A DNA stretch of 64,000 nucleotides from Actinomycetales bacterium (GCA_016710645.1 JADJVI010000022.1:62001-126000); one strand, 5' to 3'. Shown: positions 1-10,168, numbered from the stretch's first letter. Made by a program: numbers and translations. Notes: generated by a model from the letters alone, not told the origin.

Positions 1-443
1 TGCACCTGGCTCGGCGTGTCGAGGTGCAGCGCCATGCCGGGCGCGTTGGTGCCCGCGCTGCCCTCGTCCCACACCGAGCCTTCGACGAAATGGATCCGCT
101 CGGCCCGCCGCATGACATCGCGCGGGCCGCTCACCCACAGCAACTTGCCCTCGGCGTCACCGACCGCCATGACGCAGTCGCAGTCGACCGCGGCGCGCCC
201 GAGCACGTCGTAGAGCAACGGGAACACCGCCGACAGCGGATGCGCCGATCGATAGTCAACCAGGCTCGATCCGTCGAGGACCACCGGCGCGAGGTGTTGG
301 TCGGGGTCCACTCCCGCGGCCGACGAGCGCACCCACGACTCGGCGACCACTGACCGCACTCCGGTCGACGCCCCGGTCTCGAGGAAGCGCGTCCGAGCTC
401 CCGGGCGATCCACGTCGCCGGTCCCGCTGCGCCCCTGAGCCAT
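1..443 (-). CDS. GAF-domain transcriptional regulator, N-terminal part
   Basis: The frame opens at ATG 443-441 and runs off the left edge, so only about 147 N-terminal residues are visible. The N-terminal half reads RFLETG..VRSVVAESWVRSSAAGVDPD, typical of actinobacterial regulators that begin with a short helical segment. A GAF-like stretch follows, with LLWVSGPRDVMRRAERIHFVEGSVWDE and GTNAPGMAL; this W-x-E-x-x-x-GTNA pattern is characteristic of the GAF domain in AcoR/Fis-type regulators. A C-terminal helix-turn-helix is expected outside the window. The ligand is unknown. It lies downstream of the fadH-like gene on the same strand with a 161-base gap, so it could be cotranscribed or independent. 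Confidence 0.72.
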   Translation of the reverse strand, partial: MAQGRSGTGDVDRPGARTRFLETGASTGVRSVVAESWVRSSAAGVDPDQHLAPVVLDGSSLVDYRSAHPLSAVFPLLYDVLGRAAVDCDCVMAVGDAEGKLLWVSGPRDVMRRAERIHFVEGSVWDEGSAGTNAPGMALHLDTPSQV

Positions 444-604
444 GGCTCAGTAGAACCCGCCACCCGCACCTGGGCAAGAGCCCGTCCACCGTCGGCACAG
501 ACCGCGCGCCCAACGGCTCCGGTATGCCGTGCCGCTCGCCGCCCGCTCGCCGCCGCGCCGCTCGCCGCTTCGGGCACCTACCAAACTCGCGCTGAACCGC
601 GTCC

Positions 605-2641
605 TCAGATCGAGACGGCGACCTCGGTGCCCTGCTTGATGGCCCGCTTCGCGTCGAGCTCGGCTGCGACATCGGCACCGCCGATGAGCCGCACGTCGGC
701 ACCCGACTCCTGCAGCACGGCATACAGGTCGCGCATCGGCTCTTGCCCGGTGGCCAGGACAATGGTGTCGACCGGCAGCACCGTCGAGCGCTCCCCGACC
801 CGCACGTGCAGGCCGGTGTCGTCGATCCGCTCGTAGACCGCGCCCGCGATGAAGACCACGCCGCGGTTCTTGAGCACGGTGCGGTGGATCCAGCCGGTGG
901 TGCGGCCCAGGCCCGCGCCGACCTTGGAGTCCTTGCGCTGCAGCAGGTAGACCTTGCGCGCCGGCGGCTCCTCCTGCGGCTCGGTCAGCCCGCCCGCCTG
1001 CCGGTATGCCGTGTCGACGCCCCACTCCGCGGCCCACGCCTGCGGGTCGAGCGAGGTCGACGGCCCACTGTGGGTGAGGAATTCGGCGACATCGAAGCCG
1101 ATGCCACCCGCGCCCATGATCGCGACCGTCGCCCCGACCGGAGCCTTGTCGCGCAGCACGTCGAGGTAGGACACGACCTTGTGGTGATCGACGCCCTCGA
1201 CCTCGGGCACCCGCGGCACGACGCCGGTGGCGAGCACGACGACATCGAAGCCCTCCGGGCTGACCCCGCCGGGCAACAGGTCGGCGGCCCCGACCCGGAC
1301 CCCGAGCCGCACGTCCACCCCGGTCGCCTCGAGCTCACCGCGGAAGTAGCGCAGCGTCTCCTCGAACTCCTCTTTGCCGGGGATCTGCTTGGCCAGGTTG
1401 AACTGACCGCCGATCTGGTCGGCCGCTTCAAAGAGCACGACCTGGTGACCTCGACGCGCAGCCGTGGTCGCGCAGGCCAGCCCCGCGGGCCCACCGCCGA
1501 CGACGGCCACCCGGCGCGCGGTCTCAGCCGGCACAATGACCAACTCGGTCTCGTGGCAAGCGCGCGGGTTGACCAGACAGGAGGTCATCTTGCCGCTGAA
1601 GGTGTGGTCGAGACAGGCCTGATTGCAGGCGATGCACGTGTTGATCCGATCTGCTTGTCCCGCAGCGGCTTTGGCCATGAAGTCCGAGTCGGCGAGGAAC
1701 GGGCGCGCCATCGACACGAGGTCGGCATCGCCCCGGGCCAGGACCTCCTCGGCGACCTCGGGCATGTTGATCCGGTTGGTCGTCACGAGCGGCAGCGACA
1801 CCTGACCCTTGAGCTTGCGGGTCACCCAGGTGAAGGCCCCGCGCGGCACACTCGTCGCGATCGTCGGGATGCGGGCCTCGTGCCAGCCGATGCCGGTGTT
1901 GATGATCGTTGCGCCGGCCGCTTCGACGGCCTTGGCCAACTGGACAACCTCGTCGAAGGTCGAGCCGTCCTCGACGAGATCGAGCATCGAGAGCCGATAG
2001 ATGACGATGAAATCCGGCCCGACCGCCTGGCGCACGGCCCGCACGACCTCGACGGGGAAGCGCATCCGCGCGGCATACTCACCGCCCCACTCGTCGGTGC
2101 GCTGGTTGGTGCGGGTCACGAGGAACTGGTTGAGCAGGTAGCCCTCCGACCCCATGATCTCGACGCCGTCGTAGCCCGCAGACTGGGCCAGCGCCGCGCA
2201 GCGAGCGAAGTCGGCGATGGTCTGCACGACCTCCGAGCCGCTCAACTCTCGCGGGGTGATCGGCGAGATCGGCGCCTGGATCGGGCTCGGACCGACGGCG
2301 TTGGGGTGCGCGGCATACCGGCCGGCGTGCAGGATCTGCAGCGCGATCTTGCCGCCCGCCTCGTGAACCGCCGAGGTGACGACCCGGTGGGCATCGGCCT
2401 CCTCGGGCGTGCTCATCATGGCCGCGCCATAGAGGACCCGCCCGGCGTCGTTGGGTGCGAATCCGCCGGTGACGATGAGCCCGACCCCGCCGCGCGCACG
2501 CTCGGCATAGAAGGCCGCCATGCGGTCGAAACCCCCCGGCACCTCTTCGAGGCCGACGTGCATCGAGCCCATGATCGCGCGGTTCCGCAGCGTCGTGAAG
2601 CCCAGGTCGAGGGGTGCAAGCAGATGTGGGTATGCCGTCAT
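605..2641 (-). CDS. fadH: 2,4-dienoyl-CoA reductase (NADPH), FadH/old yellow enzyme type
   Basis: This 678-residue flavoprotein has the usual length of bacterial FadH, which reduces 2,4-dienoyl-CoA during beta-oxidation of unsaturated fatty acids. Residues 1-340 form the FMN-binding TIM barrel, including YDGVEIMGSEGYLLNQF and the GWHEAR segment. A 4Fe-4S motif follows near residue 335 as CIACNQACLDH with a further Cys 11 residues on. A first Rossmann motif, VAVVGGGPAGLACA, lies near 378 and a second, VAIMGAGGIGFD, near 500. GGAGG sits 6 bases before ATG 2641. A copy of the dispersed 9-mer encodes residues 2-4 (T-A-Y). Related NADH:flavin oxidoreductases share this layout, so the exact substrate is an inference. 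Confidence 0.88.
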   Translation of the reverse strand: MTAYPHLLAPLDLGFTTLRNRAIMGSMHVGLEEVPGGFDRMAAFYAERARGGVGLIVTGGFAPNDAGRVLYGAAMMSTPEEADAHRVVTSAVHEAGGKIALQILHAGRYAAHPNAVGPSPIQAPISPITPRELSGSEVVQTIADFARCAALAQSAGYDGVEIMGSEGYLLNQFLVTRTNQRTDEWGGEYAARMRFPVEVVRAVRQAVGPDFIVIYRLSMLDLVEDGSTFDEVVQLAKAVEAAGATIINTGIGWHEARIPTIATSVPRGAFTWVTRKLKGQVSLPLVTTNRINMPEVAEEVLARGDADLVSMARPFLADSDFMAKAAAGQADRINTCIACNQACLDHTFSGKMTSCLVNPRACHETELVIVPAETARRVAVVGGGPAGLACATTAARRGHQVVLFEAADQIGGQFNLAKQIPGKEEFEETLRYFRGELEATGVDVRLGVRVGAADLLPGGVSPEGFDVVVLATGVVPRVPEVEGVDHHKVVSYLDVLRDKAPVGATVAIMGAGGIGFDVAEFLTHSGPSTSLDPQAWAAEWGVDTAYRQAGGLTEPQEEPPARKVYLLQRKDSKVGAGLGRTTGWIHRTVLKNRGVVFIAGAVYERIDDTGLHVRVGERSTVLPVDTIVLATGQEPMRDLYAVLQESGADVRLIGGADVAAELDAKRAIKQGTEVAVSI

Positions 2642-2764
2642 GGCGCGCCTCCGGGTCGTGCGGGGCTCGTCGTTCGGCCCCCGCTTGCGAGCCTGCCCTA
2701 TTCGAGGCGTTCACGGCAAAGTAGAGCGGGGAGAGTTGGTGTTGGTTCGCTTAGGGTGGCGTCG

Positions 2765-3481
2765 ATGTCCGAGAACCCTGACCCCGCCCGGGGCCCGCGA
2801 GCGCCATCGCCGCGTCGCCGGCGGCGGGTGCTGCGCTGGGCGGTGACACTGCTCGCGGTCGGTGGGCTCACGGCATACCTGCCGTGGCTGTGGGTGATGC
2901 GGCAATCGGACGGGCACGTGCACCGCCTGGCCGACGCGCCGTCAGCGGACGTGACCCTCGTGCTCGGCGCGGGGCTGACCCCGAGTGGGCGTCCGTCCCC
3001 CTACCTCGCCGCGCGGCTCGATGTCGCCAAGGCGCTGCTCGACGCCGGCAAAACACAGGTGATCCTCGTGTCGGGCGACAACCGCACCGAGGACTACGAC
3101 GAACCGACGGCGATGCGCGACTACCTCGTCGGCCAGGGCGTGGCGGCCTGGCGGATCGTGCTCGACTTCGCCGGCCGCGACACCTACGACTCGTGTGCAC
3201 GGGCGCAGCGGATCTTCGGCGTCGACCGGCTGCTGGTCGTCTCGCAGGGCTATCACGTGCCGCGGGCGGTGGCGACCTGCCGGGCGCTGGGGCTGGACGC
3301 CGAGGCCGTCGGCGACTGGTCGGTCGAGCCGTTGAGCAATGGCGCGACCTGGCGGTGGGGCGAGTTCCGCGAGCGCGGGGCCGCCTGGAAGACGGTGTGG
3401 GACCTGCTGACTCGCCGCGATCCCGTGCTCGGGGCGCCGGAGTCCGGGGTGCGCGACGCGCTCAACCGCGCTCGACGGTGA
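2765..3481 (+). CDS. DUF218 (SanA/YdcF/ElyC-like) membrane-anchored protein
   Basis: The product has 238 residues. After an Arg-rich N-terminus (RRRRRVLRWAV) there is one TM segment, about residues 20-40, then a DUF218 domain with VTLVLGAGLTPSGRPSPYLAARLDVAKALLDAG, LVSGDN near 100, and SQGYHVPRAVATCRALG near 160. DUF218 proteins of the SanA/ElyC type act at the cell envelope and affect vancomycin sensitivity or peptidoglycan precursor metabolism; the exact reaction is unknown. The frame is open far upstream, but homology-like sequence starts at ATG 2765. The gene is convergent with the DUF427 gene and overlaps its 3' end by 20 bases. Confidence 0.82.
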   Translation: MSENPDPARGPRAPSPRRRRRVLRWAVTLLAVGGLTAYLPWLWVMRQSDGHVHRLADAPSADVTLVLGAGLTPSGRPSPYLAARLDVAKALLDAGKTQVILVSGDNRTEDYDEPTAMRDYLVGQGVAAWRIVLDFAGRDTYDSCARAQRIFGVDRLLVVSQGYHVPRAVATCRALGLDAEAVGDWSVEPLSNGATWRWGEFRERGAAWKTVWDLLTRRDPVLGAPESGVRDALNRARR

Positions 3482-3746
3482 CGCCCTTCCAGAAGGCGAC
3501 GCGGCCCTTGATCGAGTCGGCGGCCGGCAGCGTGTCGGGGTAGTACCAGGCGGCGTCCGTGTTGACCTGGCCGTCGACCTCGATGGAGTAGTAGGACGCC
3601 GTGCCCTTCCAGGGGCAGATCGTGTGCGTGGCCGACGGGCGCAGGACGTCGTGGCGCACCGAGTCGGCCGGGAAGTAGTGGTTGCCCTCGACGACGACGG
3701 TGTCGTCGCTCTCGGCGATGACCGTCCCGTTCCAGATCGCGCGCAT
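3462..3746 (-). CDS. DUF427 domain protein
   Basis: This 94-residue protein is a single DUF427 domain: MRAIWNGTVIAESDDTVVVEGNHYFP, then HTICPWKGTASYYS, then DAAWYYPDT and GRVAFWKGV. The CPWKGTASYY block is the family hallmark. The biochemical function is not established. ATG 3746 is chosen because the family begins with this A-x-x-N/W-G-x-V-I-A-E segment, although the frame stays open upstream across the hydrolase gene. It is convergent with the DUF218 gene and starts 48 bases from the divergent serine hydrolase, so a shared promoter region is likely there. Confidence 0.83.
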   Translation of the reverse strand: MRAIWNGTVIAESDDTVVVEGNHYFPADSVRHDVLRPSATHTICPWKGTASYYSIEVDGQVNTDAAWYYPDTLPAADSIKGRVAFWKGVTVERG

Positions 3747-3794
3747 GTCCTCCACTATGCCCGCCGGACGTCGATGGTGGATAGGGTCCGGGCC

Positions 3795-5156
<1,362 letters not shown>

Positions 5157-5172
5157 TCCCAGGCAGGTCGCC

Positions 5173-5718
5173 ATGAAACCCAAACCCCACCGCGAGCTCT
5201 ACCCCGTCGCCATTGACGGGGGCTTGCTGCCCTTTGCGCGGGGCGACCGCGTGCGGCAATTCGGCTGGGCTGTCTTCGGCGTCCTCGCGTGGACCGGATT
5301 CTGCGCCTGGCAGTGGTTGGTCGGTGGCCACCTATGGGGACCCACGACCGGGTGGTGGTGGGTGGTGCTCTGGGGTCTGATCTGGGCGGGCGGGCTGTGG
5401 TTGAGCCTCAAGCCGAGCAAGCCGGCCCGCAACCGGATGGGCGACCACTACTTCAGCCAGATCGACGACGATGCCTTCCGCCTCCTGGACCAGGTGGTGC
5501 GCGATCCGGCCTCTCATCCCGACATCCGCCGCGCCGACCTGACCCGGGCGTGGACCGCCTTGGTCTACGCCACCGATGAGGTGGGCGCGGGTGTCGGCAA
5601 GGCCCCGGAGACCTCCGCGGCGTTTGCCAAACTCAAGCAGGCCCGACGCGACGTCGACACCGCTCTCGGCCTCGACCCGGATCGCGGGTCCGCGCCGACC
5701 CCGCAGGACCGCGCCTAA
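5173..5718 (+). CDS. hypothetical protein with two TM segments
   Basis: The product has 181 residues. Two hydrophobic segments are visible, FGWAVFGVLAWTGFCAWQWLV (about 29-50) and GWWWVVLWGLIWAGGLWLSL (about 57-77). A soluble tail of about 100 residues, rich in Asp and Ala, contains DDDAFRLLDQVVRDPASHPDIR and VGKAPETSAAFAKLKQARRDVDTALGL. I do not recognise the family. The start is ATG 5173, only 16 bases after the serine hydrolase stop, so the two genes are probably cotranscribed. The high Trp content of the TM pair suggests a hairpin anchor with a cytosolic helical tail. Confidence 0.7.
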   Translation: MKPKPHRELYPVAIDGGLLPFARGDRVRQFGWAVFGVLAWTGFCAWQWLVGGHLWGPTTGWWWVVLWGLIWAGGLWLSLKPSKPARNRMGDHYFSQIDDDAFRLLDQVVRDPASHPDIRRADLTRAWTALVYATDEVGAGVGKAPETSAAFAKLKQARRDVDTALGLDPDRGSAPTPQDRA

Positions 5719-5844
5719 CCCAGGTCTGACCCGCGTCCAGCGCACGCCTGACCCACGTCCATCGCCTGCTGGGATTCCCCTGACCGGTCGTTTCGTCGGC
5801 GGTGTCTGATCGCTCGGCGGACCGGATCGGGGCAGGATGACACC

Positions 5845-7608
5845 GTGGCCGCTCCGTGGAAACGACCGAAGCGAGCCGGGGCCCCCTGCTCCGGCGGCGG
5901 TCGCGCACGCGACGACGGCGAGTATGCCGGGGGGCCGGGTCCCAGCGCCGATGCCGACGCTAACAACGACGGCGCAACAGGCAACGCCGGGACGGCATAC
6001 GACGATGGATCGGGGAACCAGCCCGGGCCAGGCGGCGCCGGGACGGCATACGAGGACGACGGCTGGGAGCTGCTCGGCAACCCGGGCGCGGGCGACGACC
6101 CGGCCGCTCCGGGCACGACGGGTATGCCGGGCCGGCCGGCCGGGCGCGCCCGCGCGGCCCGCGCTGCCAAGGCGGTCGGCCGCGGGATCGCGAGTACCGG
6201 GCGGGTGACCGCTCGCGGCTCCCGAGCCAGCGCGCGCTTCGTCGGCCGGGGGACCAAAGCGGGCACGGCGAAGTTCCGCGCGTTTGCCCAAGCCGACGGC
6301 GCCGACCAAAGCGGCCTGGCTCGGCTGGTCGAGTTGCACGCCGTCGGCTCCGCCGCCGACGCGGCCTTCACGATCTCGCTGGCCAGCACTGTCCTTGCCC
6401 TGCCGACCGGGCAGGCTCGCGGTCAGGTCGCCGTCTTCCTGCTGACGACGATGGCGCCCTTTGTGCTGTTGTCGCCGCTCATCGGCCCCTTGCTGGACCG
6501 CTATCGCCACGGCCGCCGCTGGGCGATCGGCGCGACCTTGGCCTTGCGGGCGTTCCTGTCCTGGCAACTCGCCGCGCTACTCGCCGAGGGCTCGGTCTGG
6601 GTGCTGCCGGTCGCCTTGGTCTGCCTCGTGGCAGCCCGCGCGTATGCCGTGACGACCGCCGCCGCGATCCCCCGGGTCGTGCCGGAGAGCATCACCCTGG
6701 TCAAGGCCAACTCTCGATTTTCGATCGCGAGCCTCATCGGGATGGCCCTGGGCAGCGCGGTTGCCGGGCTGGTCGGGCGGATCGGTCCCGACTGGTCGTT
6801 GCGGGTGGCCTTCCTCGCCTATGTCGTCGCGACCATCTTGGCGATCACCCTTCCGGCGGTGGTGGATTCGCACCGGGAGCCGCCTCGGGAGGCGCTGCCC
6901 ACGGCATACCGAGACGTGGGCACCGACGACGACCTGACGTGGGAGGAGGGCGACCTCGAGGCGAGCGACCCGGCATACCTCGAAGCCGCTACGGGTCCGC
7001 CGCGGGCGGGGAAGACCCGAGTCCGGACCCGACTGCGGCGGCGACTGAGCCTCATCGTCCCCGAATCCGTGCGGACCGCGCTGCTCGCGGGCAGTGCGGC
7101 GCGGCTGTTGGCCGGGTTCTTGACGTTGTTTGCTGGGTTCCTCGTGAGCGAGGCGCCGCCGGAGGGGGTGCGCGAGGTCGTGGCACTCGGTGCCGTCGCC
7201 GTTGCTGCCGGGGTGGGCAACGCCGCGGGCGCCTTCCTCGGCAATCGGTTGGGGCAGCGAGCGCCGCTGCGGGTCGCGACCGGGATGCTGCTGCTCGCGT
7301 CGGTGAGTGCGATCGCGACGGCAGCCTTGTATTCGCTGGTCACGCTGGTCGTGTTGGGGTTGGTGACGGGGGCCTTTGCCCAGCTCGGGCGGCTGTGCCT
7401 CGGCGCCATCGTGCAGTCCGACACCGACGAGGCGATGCACTCTCGGGTGTTCGCGCAAACCGAGACGCGGTTGCAGGGCGCCTGGGTGGTCGGCGGCGGG
7501 TTGGGGACGGTCTTGCCGTTGATCCCGTGGCTGGGGTTCGGGGTCGTGAGCCTGTTGCTCGTCATCGCTCTGGTGGCCGTGGTCCGCGCCGACCTGCGCG
7601 CTCGGTGA
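5845..7608 (+). CDS. MFS-type transporter with long disordered N-terminus
   Basis: The 587-residue protein has a low-complexity Gly/Asp/Ala/Arg N-terminal region of about 150 residues followed by an MFS membrane domain of roughly 11-12 TM segments. Recognisable features are FLLTTMAPFVLLSPLIGPLLDRYRHGRR, which fits the MFS loop 2-3 motif, and a central cytosolic loop rich in Glu and Arg (residues about 350-405). Substrate unknown; the fold resembles actinobacterial drug/metabolite exporters. The start is GTG 5845, preceded by GGCAGG. The disordered N-terminus carries several closely spaced copies of the dispersed 9-mer or its core (5924, 5991, 6045, 6121), as if tolerated there. Confidence 0.83.
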   Translation: MAAPWKRPKRAGAPCSGGGRARDDGEYAGGPGPSADADANNDGATGNAGTAYDDGSGNQPGPGGAGTAYEDDGWELLGNPGAGDDPAAPGTTGMPGRPAGRARAARAAKAVGRGIASTGRVTARGSRASARFVGRGTKAGTAKFRAFAQADGADQSGLARLVELHAVGSAADAAFTISLASTVLALPTGQARGQVAVFLLTTMAPFVLLSPLIGPLLDRYRHGRRWAIGATLALRAFLSWQLAALLAEGSVWVLPVALVCLVAARAYAVTTAAAIPRVVPESITLVKANSRFSIASLIGMALGSAVAGLVGRIGPDWSLRVAFLAYVVATILAITLPAVVDSHREPPREALPTAYRDVGTDDDLTWEEGDLEASDPAYLEAATGPPRAGKTRVRTRLRRRLSLIVPESVRTALLAGSAARLLAGFLTLFAGFLVSEAPPEGVREVVALGAVAVAAGVGNAAGAFLGNRLGQRAPLRVATGMLLLASVSAIATAALYSLVTLVVLGLVTGAFAQLGRLCLGAIVQSDTDEAMHSRVFAQTETRLQGAWVVGGGLGTVLPLIPWLGFGVVSLLLVIALVAVVRADLRAR

Positions 7609-7661
7609 CGTCGCTCAAGGGGACGGGTCCCACAAACCCTGCACCCTGGACCCGGGTGAAA

Positions 7662-7721
7662 GATCGCGATCTTGTCACTTGGGTACCGTTGCAACGCGAT
7701 CCAAGTGACAAGATCGCGATC
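7662..7721. repeat. 60-bp palindromic intergenic element, copy 1
   Basis: Two copies of the 10-base palindrome GATCGCGATC (7662-7671 and 7712-7721) flank 11-base arms (ttgtcacttgg and ccaagtgacaa) around an 18-base loop. Together with two more bases on each side the arms form a perfect 23-base inverted repeat, 7660-7682 and 7701-7723. It lies between the convergent MFS and esterase genes, so it could act as a bidirectional terminator. The same 10+11+18+11+10 layout recurs at 17441-17500, with a different loop, which argues for a defined element rather than a chance hairpin. Confidence 0.85.
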
Positions 7722-7783
7722 TTGACAGGGCGTGCGGGTGACCGGGCGTGCGGGTGACAGGGGTTGTGCGGGTGACCAGGGAG

Positions 7784-8821
7784 TCAGTCGCCGCGCAGGA
7801 GCTCTCCGAGGCGGCGGCCCATCGACTCCAGGGCCTGGGCCGCCGCGGGGATCATCGGCCCGAGATCGACGAACCCATGGATCAAGCCCGGCGCGTTCTG
7901 CCACTCGGCGGTCACCCCGGCCGCCCGCAGCGCTTCGAGATAGGCCACGTCCTCATCGATGAGCGGGTCGAAACCGCCGGTGACGACAATCGCCGGTGGC
8001 AGGTCGGTGTGGTCGGGATAGCGCAGCGGCGACAGCCGAGGATCGGTGAGCGCCGCTGGGTCGCTCGTGCCGGCATACAGGCGCATGAAGTAGTCGATCG
8101 ACTCGGTCTCCAGGCCGTAGCCGGAGCCGAGCCGCACCCGCGACTCATAGGACCCCGCCGGGTCGGTCGCGGGATAGATGAGCAGCTGCGCGGCCATTGG
8201 CGGCCCGACGACCTCCGGACCGGCGCCGGCCCGACGCTCGTCGCGCAGCACGTGGGTCGCCACGGCGGTCAGGCCTCCGCCGGCGCTGTCGCCGGCCATT
8301 GCCCAGACGTGGGAGCCGCCCAGCTCGGCCAGATGCGTGCCGACCCATCGGGCCGCGGTGAGCGCGTCGTCCACCGCCGCCGGGAAGGGATGCTCCGGCC
8401 CCAGCCGGTAGTCGATCGACACCACGACCGCCTGCGCGAGGACGGCGAGGCGACGGCATACCGCGTCGTGGGTGTCAACGTCACAGATCACCCAGCCACC
8501 GCCGTGTGCGTAGAGCACGGTCGGCAGCGGCAGGTCGGCGATCGGCCGATAGACCCGCGCCGGGATGCCGCCGGTCCCGTGGGCGTCGTCAGGAATGACG
8601 ATGTCGCGCACCTCGGGAAGCTCGGGCGGCGGGTCGAGCTCGCGCATCATCCGGGCTCGGATGTGGAACATGTCGCGCGCCTGCTGGGGGGTCACCTCCC
8701 AGACCTTGGGCACCCCGCGCTCGGCAAGATCGGCAAAGTATGCCGTGAGGATCGGGTCGAGCGTGGCCTCGGGGACGGTCGCGTCGGGGCTGCCTTCGCC
8801 GTCGGGGTGATGGTCGGTCAT
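7784..8821 (-). CDS. alpha/beta hydrolase, hormone-sensitive lipase (HSL) family esterase
   Basis: This 345-residue hydrolase has the HSL-family oxyanion motif HGGGW (in YAHGGGWVICDVDTHD, about residue 100) and the nucleophile elbow GDSAGG (about 175). The catalytic Asp is in GGFDPLIDED (about 285) and the His in LIHGFVDLG (about 315). These enzymes hydrolyse short-chain acyl esters; the natural substrate is unknown. AGGAG ends 6 bases before ATG 8821. The gene is convergent with the MFS gene, separated by the palindromic element. The promoter would lie in the 60-base gap to the CoxG-like gene, or the two genes form one unit. Confidence 0.9.
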   Translation of the reverse strand: MTDHHPDGEGSPDATVPEATLDPILTAYFADLAERGVPKVWEVTPQQARDMFHIRARMMRELDPPPELPEVRDIVIPDDAHGTGGIPARVYRPIADLPLPTVLYAHGGGWVICDVDTHDAVCRRLAVLAQAVVVSIDYRLGPEHPFPAAVDDALTAARWVGTHLAELGGSHVWAMAGDSAGGGLTAVATHVLRDERRAGAGPEVVGPPMAAQLLIYPATDPAGSYESRVRLGSGYGLETESIDYFMRLYAGTSDPAALTDPRLSPLRYPDHTDLPPAIVVTGGFDPLIDEDVAYLEALRAAGVTAEWQNAPGLIHGFVDLGPMIPAAAQALESMGRRLGELLRGD

Positions 8822-8881
8822 CGCTGCTCCTGAGTCGTCGCTGACGTTCGCGACGCTACCAAGCGGCCGACCCGCTTGTGG

Positions 8882-9334
8882 TCAGCGGGCCATGCAGCGC
8901 AGGAACGACCCCACGAGCGGACCGGAAATCCGTTGCGCCAGACCGTTGCCCAAGCGGGTCGGGAGACCGTGGACGGTCAGCTCGGTGACCAACTCCATCC
9001 GGGTCTGCATGCCGTCTGCGGCCGCCGCCGCATCCGGCTCGTGCAGGTGCAGGTCGATGACGATGTCGGCCTTGCCGAAGCCATGGCTTTCCGATCCCGT
9101 CGACTCGATCCGGGCGTGCCCGGCTGTCTCGTCGGCCACCGTCAGCGTGCCGGTGCCGGTGAAGGTCAAGCCGAACGGCCCGATCTTGGCCTTGACGTTG
9201 CCGACGAAGTCGTCGCCGTCGACCTCGGTCACCTCTGCGCCGGGGAAGCACCGTCCGACCCGCTTGAGGTCCATGAACGCGGCCCAGATCTGCTCACGGG
9301 GAGCGGCGACGGTCTCGGTGTGGAGCAGCTTCAC
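8882..9334 (-). CDS. SRPBCC/CoxG-like protein
   Basis: The 150-residue product is one SRPBCC (START-like) domain: MKLLHTETVAAPREQIWAAF, LKRVGRCFPGAEVTEVDGD, then VKAKIGPFGLTFTGTGTL. The F-x-G-x-V-K-x-K-x-G-P pattern is characteristic of CoxG (carbon monoxide dehydrogenase subunit G-like) proteins. No CoxLMS or other CO dehydrogenase genes are adjacent, so a role in CO oxidation is not supported here; many actinobacteria carry orphan members. It lies upstream of the esterase on the same strand. Confidence 0.83.
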   Translation of the reverse strand: MKLLHTETVAAPREQIWAAFMDLKRVGRCFPGAEVTEVDGDDFVGNVKAKIGPFGLTFTGTGTLTVADETAGHARIESTGSESHGFGKADIVIDLHLHEPDAAAAADGMQTRMELVTELTVHGLPTRLGNGLAQRISGPLVGSFLRCMAR

Positions 9335-9360
9335 GGGGTACTCGTCTCAGATCGCTGGCG

Positions 9361-9385
9361 GGGTCGGGTCGGGTCGGGTCGGGTC
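9361..9385 (+). repeat. five tandem GGGTC units
   Basis: Five perfect 5-base GGGTC units lie in the 145-base gap between the CoxG-like gene and vapC. A dispersed 9-mer copy follows at about 9430. No promoter elements are obvious in the gap. The array may be slippage-prone. Confidence 0.85.
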
Positions 9386-9479
9386 ACGGGGTGCGCAACC
9401 GTCGGTGGACAACAGCCACACCCTTCCCGGTATGCCGTGCCCTCAGCCCGCGTGCCTCTCACCTTCGGGTGAACTCGGG

Positions 9480-9908
9480 TCAGCCGAGGAACGGATTTCG
9501 CCACTGGGCCTCCGGGAAGCGGGCGAAGTCACTGTCGGCGCTCACCACCGGCACTCCGTGGGCGATGGCCAGTGCCGCCAACTGGGCGTCCGGCACGAGG
9601 TTGCCCCTCACCTCACCCTCGACCAACAGCCGACGCAGGACATTCCAGGTGGTGAGAGTGGGCTCTGGCACCCACGCTGCCGGTGCCGCCAGCCAGTCGT
9701 CGACGATGGCTGCAGCCTCGGCGATGGTCAGCGGCGTGGCCATGATTCGCGGATGGGTGACGATCCTCAGGAATGCGGACAGGCTCTGCCAGGGCAGGCC
9801 GACCCGGACGTCACCGTTGAGATGCTCCTCGAGAAATGACTTGGCGCGCTCGTGGTGGCGCACACTCTCGTCCACCGCATAGAGCAGGACGTTGGCGTCG
9901 AGGATCAT
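9480..9908 (-). CDS. vapC: type II toxin VapC (PIN-domain ribonuclease), module 1
   Basis: This 142-residue PIN-domain protein shows the acidic active-site pattern: MILDANVLLYAVDE with Asp4, LVPDAQLAALAIAHG, and the C-terminal SADSDFARFPEAQWRNP. Length and layout match VapC toxins, which are metal-dependent RNases that often cut tRNA or rRNA. Its ATG at 9908 overlaps the antitoxin stop as ATGA, giving tight translational coupling with the upstream vapB gene. The RNA target cannot be told from sequence. It is head to head with a second, unrelated VapBC pair. Confidence 0.9.
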   Translation of the reverse strand: MILDANVLLYAVDESVRHHERAKSFLEEHLNGDVRVGLPWQSLSAFLRIVTHPRIMATPLTIAEAAAIVDDWLAAPAAWVPEPTLTTWNVLRRLLVEGEVRGNLVPDAQLAALAIAHGVPVVSADSDFARFPEAQWRNPFLG

Positions 9909-10135
9909 GCGTCATCGAGGAGATCGAGCACCTCGGCGATATTGCTCAGGTCGACGCGAGCCCCGAGCCGGGCTGTCCGCTGGGTGAACGGCTTGGCCGC
10001 CGCGCCAGCCGCCGAGCGCTGCATTCCGCGCCGCGCCAGGGCCATAACAGCGTCGCTGGTGCCCAACCCCTCTTCCCGGCGCATGCGGGCCACCTCAGCT
10101 GCGACATCTGGCGTGAGATTGACGGTCGTGCGCAT
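9905..10135 (-). CDS. vapB: VapB-type antitoxin, ribbon-helix-helix, module 1
   Basis: The 76-residue protein starts MRTTVNLTPDVAAEVARMRRE, a ribbon-helix-helix (CopG/Arc) N-terminus that binds DNA as a dimer. The C-terminal half (VDLSNIAEVLDLLDD) is an acidic helix of the kind that wraps the PIN toxin. It precedes vapC with a 4-base overlap. Autoregulation through the intergenic region 10136-10242 is likely; the palindrome at 10169-10185 is the nearest operator candidate. Confidence 0.88.
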   Translation of the reverse strand: MRTTVNLTPDVAAEVARMRREEGLGTSDAVMALARRGMQRSAAGAAAKPFTQRTARLGARVDLSNIAEVLDLLDDA

Positions 10136-10168
10136 AGAACATTCTAGGCATCATTGATGTGCTCACCA

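Noticed and set aside
743..2764. Long plus-strand open frame upstream of the DUF218 gene
   Set aside because: It is the antisense shadow of the FadH-like gene; the DUF218 protein starts at ATG 2765.
5719..5844. Short imperfect repeats (ctgacccacgtccatcg-like) before the MFS gene
   Set aside because: Only two degraded units; too weak to call a feature.
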